Position numbers and translations under genes: made by a program
Notes under the pieces: generated by a model
What the model was told of the DNA's origin: nothing
What the model saw: only the letters and a program-made list of their open reading frames with translations
Databases searched by the model: none
In this document: piece after piece, positions 1-7,600 of the stretch
Numbering within the stretch: the first letter of the stretch is position 1
Layout of the letters: every line of letters begins with the position of its first letter
DNA from: an uncultured Muribaculaceae bacterium
Lineage (GTDB): Bacteria; Bacteroidota; Bacteroidia; Bacteroidales; Muribaculaceae
NCBI GenBank assembly: GCA_944321865.1
Contig: CALUMZ010000101.1
Location: forward strand, 1-34,400
Direction: 5' to 3'
Length of the DNA: 34,400 nt

Positions 1-4
1 ATAA

Positions 5-48
5 GAAGCCCGGACAGGACGCAAGTCGCTGCCCGGGCTTCCCTTTTT
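5..48 (+). terminator. Intrinsic terminator hairpin at window edge
   Basis: A 9-bp perfect stem (GAAGCCCGG at 5-13 with CCGGGCTTC at 33-41) carries an inner CAG/CTG and GAC/GTC stem capped by GCAA. It is followed by CC and five T on the plus strand. The T-run fits termination of a plus-strand transcript entering from left of the window; the minus-strand side has no T-run. The gene it would serve is not in the window. Confidence 0.65.
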
Positions 49-52
49 CCCT

Positions 53-76
53 CAATTAGTCAAATTGGACTAATTG
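53..76. other. Perfect 9-bp inverted repeat
   Basis: CAATTAGTC (53-61) and GACTAATTG (68-76) form a perfect stem with a 6-base loop. The right arm also belongs to a short direct repeat (ATTGGAC at 64-70 and 74-79 region). It has no T-run. Its function is unknown; it sits between two stronger hairpins. Confidence 0.5.
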
Positions 77-92
77 GACCGGTGGGGTAAAT

Positions 93-136
93 CACAATGC
101 GCGGGGAATGGGCTGCTGCCGTCCTCGCGCATTGTG
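93..136 (-). other. 15-bp GC-rich stem-loop downstream of the acyl-CoA ligase
   Basis: Bases 93-107 pair with 122-136 (14 Watson-Crick pairs and one G-T), with a 14-base loop. On the minus strand it lies 14 bases after the stop codon of the ligase gene. It could end or protect that transcript, but no U-run follows on the minus strand, so a classical intrinsic terminator is not proven. Confidence 0.5.
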
Positions 137-150
137 TGTAACTTAAATTT

Positions 151-1803
151 TTAATGCTGGTATAAATATCGTTTTATTGATCTTTTGGGTGTCTTTTCAA
201 ATTCTTCATGCAGAACTTTTATATTTTCGATTTGTGAATATCCTGGCAACTCTTTGTTTAGTGCAGAAATGTTCTCTTTCATTATTTGTGTAAGTTCGTT
301 GAAGGATAGTCCTTGCTTGGACCCATTCTCTATATCCGGATAAATTAATGCAACGAGTCTATTATTCTCTTCCACAATCAACGATTCGCTTACGTATGGC
401 ATGTTGTTAAGTTGTTGCTCAATTTCTTCGGGATATATATTTTGTCCTGATGGTCCGAGTATCATGTTTTTACTGCGTCCGCGAATGTAAAGGAATCCGT
501 CGTTATCGATTGTACACAAGTCTCCGGTACGGAGCCAACCGTCACTGGTAAAGACCGATTGAGTTGCATCGGCACTTTTATAATATCCGAGCATCACATT
601 ATCACCTTTCACGAGCAGTTCTCCGGCAATATGTGCAGGGTCGGGGGAATCGATTTTTGCTTCCATGCGATCAACGATCTGCCCACAAGAGCCTTGACGA
701 CTTTCGTTCCAAGGAGAATAGGATATTAGAGGGGCGCATTCTGTCATTCCATAGCCGACTGTGAATGGGAAATTAATTTTGCGCAGAAATGCTTCAACAT
801 CTTTGTTTAAAGCTGCACCACCGATAATGAATTCATGAAGCTGCCCACCAAAGGTTTCTTGTAACTTTTCTTTTATTTTTGCCAATAAACGATCGTCAAG
901 AATGGGAACTTTTAACAGGATTTTCATCAAGGGCTTTTCAAGTAAGGGGAAAACTTTTGTCTTGATTATTTTTTCTAAAATGAGGGGGACGCTTATAATC
1001 AATTTGGGGTGAACGGCTGCAAAAGCTTCCATTATTACCTTGGGAGACGGGAGCTTTGTAAGGAAGTATATATGGCATCCTTTAACAAAAGGGTGAAGCA
1101 TTTCAACAACCAACCCATACATGTGGGCGAGGGGTAGCATACATACCATTCCATCTCCCTGTTTTAAAAATGTGAGATGTTCTATGGTGTATATTATATT
1201 TGAGGTTAACGCCCTGTATGGTAACATTACACCTTTTGATAGGCCAGTTGAGCCGGACGTGTAGTTTATCATGGCAAGGTCATTCGGCATAACATCGTCA
1301 TATTTAACGTCTTCGAGCGTAAAACGTTCGGGATACCGTTTGCCAAATAATTCATTAAGATGTAATCGCGCATAATTCAGTTTTTCGCTGCGAGAAAATA
1401 AGATGCCAAAATCTCGAATATGAATGGTTCCAATTATATTTGTTATATTATCAGGATTAAGGTTTTCCCAAATAGAATTGTCTGTAAATAAAATTTTTGC
1501 TTCACTGTGATTTATAATGTGGTGAATAGTATCGGGCTTAAAATCATGCAATATAGGAACCGGTACAGCTCCGTATGTGATGGTTGCAAGAAATGCAATG
1601 GTCCACTGAGCCGAATTTCGCCCGCAGATTGCAATTTTATCACTTTTTTTAATACCTACAGTATCAAAAGCTATATGTAGTTTTGCTATTTTCCGAGCGA
1701 CAGTACGGTATTGGAATGATACGCCATTGAAGTCTGTCAATGCAAGTTCTTCCCAATTATTGCGTATTGCTTGTTCGATGTATTTAATGATAGATTGTTC
1801 CAT
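151..1803 (-). CDS. AMP-forming acyl-CoA ligase (long-chain fatty acid type)
   Basis: 550 residues of the ANL (adenylate-forming) superfamily, which activates a carboxylic acid with ATP to an acyl-adenylate and then to the CoA thioester. Visible motifs are the phosphate loop YTSGSTGLSKG at about residue 180, the GYGMTECAPL motif, the hinge region GWLRTGDLCTIDNDGFLYIRG, and a C-terminal TPKRSIKR holding the likely catalytic lysine. The N-terminal part (residues 1-130) has the usual AMP-binding fold start with CGRNSAQW. No membrane segment is obvious. It is the last gene of the minus-strand run and is separated from the glycosyltransferase by 141 bases, so it may also have its own promoter, though I see no clear -7 box. 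The acyl substrate cannot be read from sequence; a long-chain fatty acid is the family-based guess. Confidence 0.85.
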   Translation of the reverse strand: MEQSIIKYIEQAIRNNWEELALTDFNGVSFQYRTVARKIAKLHIAFDTVGIKKSDKIAICGRNSAQWTIAFLATITYGAVPVPILHDFKPDTIHHIINHSEAKILFTDNSIWENLNPDNITNIIGTIHIRDFGILFSRSEKLNYARLHLNELFGKRYPERFTLEDVKYDDVMPNDLAMINYTSGSTGLSKGVMLPYRALTSNIIYTIEHLTFLKQGDGMVCMLPLAHMYGLVVEMLHPFVKGCHIYFLTKLPSPKVIMEAFAAVHPKLIISVPLILEKIIKTKVFPLLEKPLMKILLKVPILDDRLLAKIKEKLQETFGGQLHEFIIGGAALNKDVEAFLRKINFPFTVGYGMTECAPLISYSPWNESRQGSCGQIVDRMEAKIDSPDPAHIAGELLVKGDNVMLGYYKSADATQSVFTSDGWLRTGDLCTIDNDGFLYIRGRSKNMILGPSGQNIYPEEIEQQLNNMPYVSESLIVEENNRLVALIYPDIENGSKQGLSFNELTQIMKENISALNKELPGYSQIENIKVLHEEFEKTPKRSIKRYLYQH

Positions 1804-1944
1804 GATATAAGCGTGTTTTTGTGATTCGTAAAATTAAGAAAAAATAAACAAGATGTATGCTTATTCATGGAATTTTTTTGAACTATAATGTCGTTTTGAA
1901 AGAAATATAATTAATTGCGGATTAAATGTAAATAACAGTTTGTC

Positions 1945-2808
1945 TTATGTATTATTTTTGTTTTTATCGATAATATTGTCATCACGGTCCTTGTACTCAC
2001 TTTGTGAAGTAAACAGCAACTTGAAATTTTTTAAGGCCTTCTTTATTCTTAAAAGAGCATTTCGTGCGAGGCTTCCATTTTTATTCAATGTCGTGTTACT
2101 TGTTATGGCTCGGGTTTTTCGGGAAATTATCATTTTTAATTTTCCTTTTTTTTTCAATCCCAGAGCCATCATTCCATCTTCGCCTCGTATTATATGTGTA
2201 CGATATTTTACTTTCTTGCCTTCATTCGCTACGAATGATAATGTCATTCCTCGGACTACTAATTCAGGACGATTTATATTTTGCAGCAATAGATATAAGT
2301 CGCGGAACGATTCATATAATTTAAGGTTTAAACGAGAATGCTTTTTGTCGGGCAGGAAACTCCATAAGGAATATGTACATATATATCCCATTGAAAGATA
2401 TTTTACATGGGTTTCTATGTAATGCGGAGGGTATAATGTGTCGGCATCTATGCACATGTGGTATTTACCGTGGGCGTTATCTAAGCCACATTGTCGTGCG
2501 TAGCCGGGACTTTGCCGTGATTCATTGAAATATTTTACGCCTATGGCTTTTAAAAGAGATTCTGTAGAGTCTGATGAATTATTGTTTACAACAATAATTT
2601 CAATCGGGAAATTGCAAATATTGTCAACTATAGACCATAAGCAACCCAATATATGTCTTTCTTCATTATGGGCGATGGCAACAATCGAGCATAATGGATT
2701 ATCATTGTTGTTAAATGTTTTTATTTTATTGGCAATTTCTTGTTTTATGGAGTCAGAAACACTTTCACAAGGTTGTTCAAATGCCTGTAAATATTTGCTA
2801 TACCACAT
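1945..2808 (-). CDS. Family 2 glycosyltransferase
   Basis: 287 residues. The GT-A fold of glycosyltransferase family 2 shows from about residue 40: SIVAIAHNEERHILGCLWS, then EIIVVNNNSSDST, and the metal and sugar-nucleotide binding DAD in CIDADTLYPP. The later RGEDG is in the position of the catalytic acidic motif of family 2 enzymes. There is no transmembrane helix, so it is probably a cytosolic or membrane-peripheral transferase. The C-terminal 60 residues are Lys/Asn-rich and basic, which could help membrane association (inference). It starts 14 bases after thiL and is probably cotranscribed with it. Donor and acceptor sugars are unknown; closeness to lpxK hints at envelope glycans but does not prove it. 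Confidence 0.8.
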   Translation of the reverse strand: MWYSKYLQAFEQPCESVSDSIKQEIANKIKTFNNNDNPLCSIVAIAHNEERHILGCLWSIVDNICNFPIEIIVVNNNSSDSTESLLKAIGVKYFNESRQSPGYARQCGLDNAHGKYHMCIDADTLYPPHYIETHVKYLSMGYICTYSLWSFLPDKKHSRLNLKLYESFRDLYLLLQNINRPELVVRGMTLSFVANEGKKVKYRTHIIRGEDGMMALGLKKKGKLKMIISRKTRAITSNTTLNKNGSLARNALLRIKKALKNFKLLFTSQSEYKDRDDNIIDKNKNNT

Positions 2809-2822
2809 AAGTAGGCGAGATT

Positions 2823-3860
2823 TTAATTAAAAGCGTTCCAACCTTGGGCTTTTAATGGAATTTGGTTCCCATCGCGAGTCTGCATTAAACAGCCGTATTC
2901 AGGTTTCGTTATGTGACCGATGATTCTGATATTATTAATAGTGGCTATTTTCTCATAATCGCTTAATTTCACAGTGAAAAGCAGCTCATAATCTTCGCCT
3001 CCGTTGAGTGCGGCAGTTACAAGATTAAGATTGAATTCTTCGGCCATGCATGCCGTTTGGAAATCTATGGGAATTCGTTCTTCGTATATTAAGCAACCAG
3101 TATTGCTTTGTTTGCATATATGCATTAATTCCGAAGACAGTCCGTCACTAATATCCATCATGGCTGTAGGCTTAATGCTTAAAGATGCCAATTCTTCAAT
3201 TATGTCTTTACGAGCTTCCGGTTTTAGTTGTCGTTCTAGTATATACTCTTTTCCCTCAAAAGCCGGTTTGAAATTTTTCTCATTAGATTGCTTGGATACA
3301 ACTTTTTCACGTTCGAGTAGTTGTAATCCCATGTATGCAGCACCAAGGTCTCCGCTTACGCATATTAAATCGGTATCTTTAGCGCCATTCCGATATACGA
3401 TTTTTTCATTTTCGGCTTCGCCGATACATGTAATACTTATTAATAGACCTGTTACTGAAGCAGATGTATCGCCCCCAACAAGGTCGACACCATACTTCTC
3501 GCAAGCGAGTCGTATGCCAGAGTATAATTCTTCGATATGCTCAATTGTAAAACGTTTGGAAATACCTAAAGATACTGTGATTTGCCGAGGGATGCCATTC
3601 ATGGCATATACGTCAGAGAAATTCACAACGGCAGCTTTATAGCCAAGGTGCTTCAGTGGGCAATATGTTAAGTCGAAGTGTATTCCTTCAAGCAGTAGGT
3701 CGGTGGTGATAAGAGTTTTATAGCCGGGCGTTGGGGATAATACGGCACAATCGTCGCCAACCCCTTTTTCTGTGGTGCTGTTATTTATTTTTATACACTT
3801 GGTGAGCCTGTCTATCAGACCAAACTCGCCAAGTGTTGCTATTTCTGTTTCGTTGCTCAT
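2823..3860 (-). CDS. thiL: Thiamine-monophosphate kinase
   Basis: 345 residues, the usual ThiL length. ThiL phosphorylates thiamine monophosphate with ATP to give the cofactor thiamine diphosphate. Family motifs seen: GEFGLIDRL near the N terminus, GVGDDCAVL (Mg-ATP site), TTDLLLEGIHFD, VNFSDVYAMNG, GGDTSAS, and MMDISDGLSSEL in the C-terminal half, then NGGEDYELLFT. The order and spacing match the AIR-synthase-like fold of ThiL. Its ATG overlaps the punA stop by four bases (ATGA), indicating translational coupling with punA. No other thiamine gene or TPP riboswitch is seen nearby, so control is probably through the operon. Confidence 0.95.
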   Translation of the reverse strand: MSNETEIATLGEFGLIDRLTKCIKINNSTTEKGVGDDCAVLSPTPGYKTLITTDLLLEGIHFDLTYCPLKHLGYKAAVVNFSDVYAMNGIPRQITVSLGISKRFTIEHIEELYSGIRLACEKYGVDLVGGDTSASVTGLLISITCIGEAENEKIVYRNGAKDTDLICVSGDLGAAYMGLQLLEREKVVSKQSNEKNFKPAFEGKEYILERQLKPEARKDIIEELASLSIKPTAMMDISDGLSSELMHICKQSNTGCLIYEERIPIDFQTACMAEEFNLNLVTAALNGGEDYELLFTVKLSDYEKIATINNIRIIGHITKPEYGCLMQTRDGNQIPLKAQGWNAFN

Positions 3861-4675
3861 TCTTTGAAGCTGTTTATTAATTCTTTCATGATTAATGTCA
3901 TTTTAGGCTCGGCGGCAGCTGCAGCTTTTTGAACTTCTTCGTGTGACACTTTCTCGACGATACCTTCGATGCCTAAGTCGGTTATAACCGAGATTCCAAA
4001 TACTTCAATGCCGCTGTGCCGTGCAACAATTACTTCGGGAACAGTACTCATACCTACGGCATCGCCTCCAATGCGATGAAAATAGCGATATTCGGCAGGT
4101 GTTTCAAATGTAGGACCTTGGGTGCCTACGTATACGCCTTCTACAACATGTATGTTGTGATTAGCTGCAACTCTTTTTGCTTCGGCTATTAATCGGGCAG
4201 AATATGCTTCGCTCATTTCCGGGAAACGAGGGCCAAGGTCTTCGTAATTTTTACCACGCAGTGGGTGTTCGGGAAATAAGTTGATATGGTCGGTAATAAT
4301 CATGAGGTCTCCTATTTTGAAGGAAGGATTCATTCCACCCGAAGCATTTGATACAAATAAAGTCTTTATGCCAAGAGCCTTCATTACACGAACAGGAAAA
4401 GTTACCTGTTTCATGTCGTAACCTTCATAAAAATGAAAACGGCCTTGCATAGCCATAATCTCTTTATTTCCCAATTTGCCAAATATCAGTCTGCCATTGT
4501 GCCCTTCAACTGTCGATACAGGGAAGTTGGGAATCTCTTGATAAGGAAGTGAAGTGGAAATTTCTATATGGTTCACTAATTCACCCAATCCTGTGCCAAG
4601 GATAATGGCAGTCTTGGGTAATTTGTTGACTTTTGATGCAATATAATCGGCTGTTTGCTTAATTTGAGATAGCAT
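3857..4675 (-). CDS. punA: Purine nucleoside phosphorylase, trimeric PNP/MTAP family
   Basis: 272 residues. It cleaves purine nucleosides with phosphate to the free base and ribose-1-phosphate in purine salvage. The trimeric family is recognised by GTGLGELVNHIE, MQGRFHFYEGYDM (active-site His81), VSNASGGMNPSF, GVYVGTQGPTFETPAEYR (Glu191, equivalent to human PNP Glu201) and GGDAVGMSTVPEVIVARH. The segment SVITDLG places Asp233 where human PNP has Asn243, which favours 6-oxopurines; Asp at this place is typical of adenine-accepting relatives such as MTAP. Substrate range may therefore include adenosine (inference). It overlaps thiL by four bases and begins 27 bases after lpxK. Confidence 0.93.
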   Translation of the reverse strand: MLSQIKQTADYIASKVNKLPKTAIILGTGLGELVNHIEISTSLPYQEIPNFPVSTVEGHNGRLIFGKLGNKEIMAMQGRFHFYEGYDMKQVTFPVRVMKALGIKTLFVSNASGGMNPSFKIGDLMIITDHINLFPEHPLRGKNYEDLGPRFPEMSEAYSARLIAEAKRVAANHNIHVVEGVYVGTQGPTFETPAEYRYFHRIGGDAVGMSTVPEVIVARHSGIEVFGISVITDLGIEGIVEKVSHEEVQKAAAAAEPKMTLIMKELINSFKE

Positions 4676-4702
4676 GTTTAATAAAATTTTTATGGTTTGT
4701 AA

Positions 4703-5791
4703 TCAGTGTTTCTTTGTTATTATTTTTTTTAATTCAGTAACGAAATCATCATTATGTGGCGCATTGATGAAATCGACCTTTATAGGCATATAAAAAGAGA
4801 CATGACGTAAAGAGATGGGGTAATAGGGGTTATTAGAAAGTTTAACCGCATCTTTCTCTGTCGTAATTATATATTTATGTTCGCCATCTAATTTGTCATA
4901 CCATCCTTTAATGAAATTGAAATCTTTCCTGCTATAATTATGATGGTCGGTGAACTTTATAATCTTGACTTTAGCTCTAAACGCATTTAGAAATTTCACG
5001 AATGGCACATGATTTGCGATTCCGGTAACGACTAACAATGTGTCTTTTTCGGTCAATAACTGTAATTGCGGTGCGCATTTAACAATTTCAGGGAATATCG
5101 CTCTGAAGTTATAATATTTAAAAGTTGTATAATATAATTTTTGTGAAGGAAATAAGTCGAGCCGTTTTTTTGTCAGGCTAATATCTACAGGCTTAATATC
5201 CTCGGGACATTTTGTCGCGATTACAATGTCGGCGCGAAGTATGCCATGTTTGGGCTCTCGCAATCGACCACGAGGCAACAGATAGTCACTATCTAAAGGA
5301 TGATTATAGTCGACTAATGCAATTGATGCGGTAGGCTTGACATATCGGTGTTGGAAAGCATCGTCAAGTATGAATAGGTCTATTTTTTCATCGATAGCTT
5401 TCATTTTTTCGATACCTTCGCATCGGTTTTCGCATACGGCAAGGGTTATATTTTTGAATTTACGATATATTTGATATGGTTCATCACCAATATCATTAGG
5501 GGTTGATTTGTCATTGGCGAGAATGAATCCTTTGGTTTTCCGTTTATAGCCCCTGCTAAGTACGCCAATGTGGAAGTCGGCATAAAGCTGTTCAATTATA
5601 TACTCCACATGAGGCGTTTTCCCTGTACCGCCAACGCTGATATTCCCCACCACGATGACAGGGGTGGCGAAAGTGCGTTGTTTTAATATGCCCCAATCAA
5701 AGAATTTATTGCGCATAAAAGTAATACACCCATATAACCAAGATGCAGGCGTAAGGATTATGTCAATAATTTCTTTTATTGATTGGGTCAT
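4703..5791 (-). CDS. lpxK: Tetraacyldisaccharide 4'-kinase (lipid A biosynthesis)
   Basis: 362 residues. LpxK transfers the ATP gamma-phosphate to the 4' position of the tetraacyldisaccharide-1-phosphate to give lipid IVA, at the inner face of the cytoplasmic membrane. The N-terminal hydrophobic segment (about residues 8-30, TPASWLYGCITFMRNKFF) fits the membrane anchor of the family. The Walker A motif GNISVGGTGKTP is at about 49-60, and LFILDDAFQHR carries the acidic pair that activates catalysis. A second family motif is LLPRGRLREP. This shows a Gram-negative envelope with lipid A. It lies 17 bases downstream of sppA in the same minus-strand run. Confidence 0.95.
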   Translation of the reverse strand: MTQSIKEIIDIILTPASWLYGCITFMRNKFFDWGILKQRTFATPVIVVGNISVGGTGKTPHVEYIIEQLYADFHIGVLSRGYKRKTKGFILANDKSTPNDIGDEPYQIYRKFKNITLAVCENRCEGIEKMKAIDEKIDLFILDDAFQHRYVKPTASIALVDYNHPLDSDYLLPRGRLREPKHGILRADIVIATKCPEDIKPVDISLTKKRLDLFPSQKLYYTTFKYYNFRAIFPEIVKCAPQLQLLTEKDTLLVVTGIANHVPFVKFLNAFRAKVKIIKFTDHHNYSRKDFNFIKGWYDKLDGEHKYIITTEKDAVKLSNNPYYPISLRHVSFYMPIKVDFINAPHNDDFVTELKKIITKKH

Positions 5792-5808
5792 ATTAGTTAC
5801 TATTTTAA

Positions 5809-7578
5809 TTAATTGACAGTTACGACTTCAGGTGCCAAACATAAAATATGGCCTCGCTTTAAGATACGCTGTAGTTCCTTATTATAATGATACAACATTC
5901 CCAATTCTTTCTCCATTTTCACGTCGATTTTATGATTCATGTATTTGGAAATGTACTTTGTGAAGAAATCATCCATTTCGGGGGCAACAGATATGCTATA
6001 ATCTTGGACATTGGCTTTCTCGGCAACCCAATTAATGGCATCGTTAAGATTTCCAAATTCATCGATTAGTCCGATGTTTTTTGCGCTGATGCCATCCCAA
6101 ACTCTACCTTCGGCAATCATTTTGATGGAGTCGGTCGGAATATTGCGTCCTTCGGCACAGCGTTTCACAAATAGTTCATAAGTGTTATTAACCATACGTT
6201 GCATGGCTGCGGCTTGGGAAGGTGTCATTTTCTCGGTTATCATTGGAAATTCCGAATTACTGTTCGTCTTAACGACACTTTGTGTAATACCTATTTTATC
6301 TTCAAGAAGTTCTTGAAAACATGGAATCATGCCAAATACCCCGATTGACCCTGTTAAGGTTAGCGGTTCTGCAAATATGCGGTCGGCTCCGCAAGAAATA
6401 TAGTATCCGCCAGAAGCAGCCATGTCGCCCATTGATACGGCAAGCGGTTTTCCGGCTTTCTTTATTTGCTGCAATGCGTTCCATATTTGTTCAGATCCAT
6501 AAGCGGAACCACCCGGAGAGTTTACTCTTAATACAACACCTGCAATATTGTCATTGTCGGCAATTTCTAATATTGTTTTGGACAGAGATTCTGAATTTAT
6601 GCCTTCATCTCCGCCATCGTATATTTCCCCAACGGCGTATATTACAGCAATTTCTTTACCATTGCCATTATAATCCAGCTCTTGGGAGAGGTCTTTGACT
6701 GACAAGAAGTTTATATCATCGTCATTGTCTATGCCAATAGTTTTTTTCAGCTTGTTTTCTATTTCATGCTTGTAGCAAGTGCCATCAATAAGTTTATTGG
6801 CAACCAAGTATTCAGGTGTTTGCAAGAAGACAATGCTGTCGGTCATTTCATTTATTCTTTCCGGGGTAATTTGTCGAGACAGTGACATTGTTTCAGTCAT
6901 ATTTCCCCATATATTATTAACAAATGTGCTGTATTGCAATCTATTGGCATTACTCATTCCTGTTAAAATATATGGTTCTACGGCACTTTTAAATGTACCT
7001 ACACGCACTATTTGCATTTCTACGCCAATTTTATCAAGAGCCTTCTTGAAAAATGGTACAGAAACGGCTAATCCTCGGAGATCCAATGAACCGATGGTAT
7101 TGATGAATATGCTATCGGCGGCAGATGCAAGGTAATAATCGGCTTGAGACATATTATCACCATAAGCATAAATAAATTTGCCACTCTCTTTCTTGAAATC
7201 AGCAAGGGCTTTTCGTATTTCATATAGAGATGCAGTTCCTGCCGATATGCCGTTACATTCAATGTATATGCCAGAAATGCGGCTGTCTTGTTTAGCTGTT
7301 TCGATGGCATGTAATATTTCATCGAGCCCGGTAGGAGCAGGAGAGTCATTTAATAAAGTTGACACGAAGTCATCTTCTGATGCACGTTCGTCGACAGTAC
7401 GCCCTAAATCGAGTTTAAGTATGGAATTGTCGGTTATTTCAGTTACAGAACTTTTCCCGAGCATTGATAATGTTCCCATGAAAGCGAAACTCATGAAAAA
7501 AGATAGGACAGAGAACAATAGCAATGCAATCCATACACCTACAAATGAGCCAATTACAATATTCCAAAATTGTTTCAT
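5809..7578 (-). CDS. sppA: Signal peptide peptidase SppA, 67-kDa type
   Basis: 589 residues, a double-domain S49 peptidase of the long SppA type. It degrades cleaved signal peptides in the membrane. The N terminus is a single hydrophobic helix (about residues 8-38) that would anchor the protein with the catalytic domains outside the cytoplasm. The catalytic Lys is expected in GTFKSAVEPY in the N-terminal domain, and the nucleophile Ser in MAASGGYYISCGADRIFAEP in the C-terminal domain; both are present. The C-terminal domain also has NSPGGSAYGSEQIW and TLTGSIGVFG. It starts 22 bases after the purL stop and precedes lpxK. Confidence 0.95.
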   Translation of the reverse strand: MKQFWNIVIGSFVGVWIALLLFSVLSFFMSFAFMGTLSMLGKSSVTEITDNSILKLDLGRTVDERASEDDFVSTLLNDSPAPTGLDEILHAIETAKQDSRISGIYIECNGISAGTASLYEIRKALADFKKESGKFIYAYGDNMSQADYYLASAADSIFINTIGSLDLRGLAVSVPFFKKALDKIGVEMQIVRVGTFKSAVEPYILTGMSNANRLQYSTFVNNIWGNMTETMSLSRQITPERINEMTDSIVFLQTPEYLVANKLIDGTCYKHEIENKLKKTIGIDNDDDINFLSVKDLSQELDYNGNGKEIAVIYAVGEIYDGGDEGINSESLSKTILEIADNDNIAGVVLRVNSPGGSAYGSEQIWNALQQIKKAGKPLAVSMGDMAASGGYYISCGADRIFAEPLTLTGSIGVFGMIPCFQELLEDKIGITQSVVKTNSNSEFPMITEKMTPSQAAAMQRMVNNTYELFVKRCAEGRNIPTDSIKMIAEGRVWDGISAKNIGLIDEFGNLNDAINWVAEKANVQDYSISVAPEMDDFFTKYISKYMNHKIDVKMEKELGMLYHYNKELQRILKRGHILCLAPEVVTVN

Positions 7579-7600
7579 TTTTTGTAGATTTTAATCTGTT

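Noticed and set aside
3004..3642. Plus-strand frame of 212 residues opposite thiL
   Set aside because: The minus-strand frame has complete ThiL motifs; the opposite frame has no recognisable feature or promoter.
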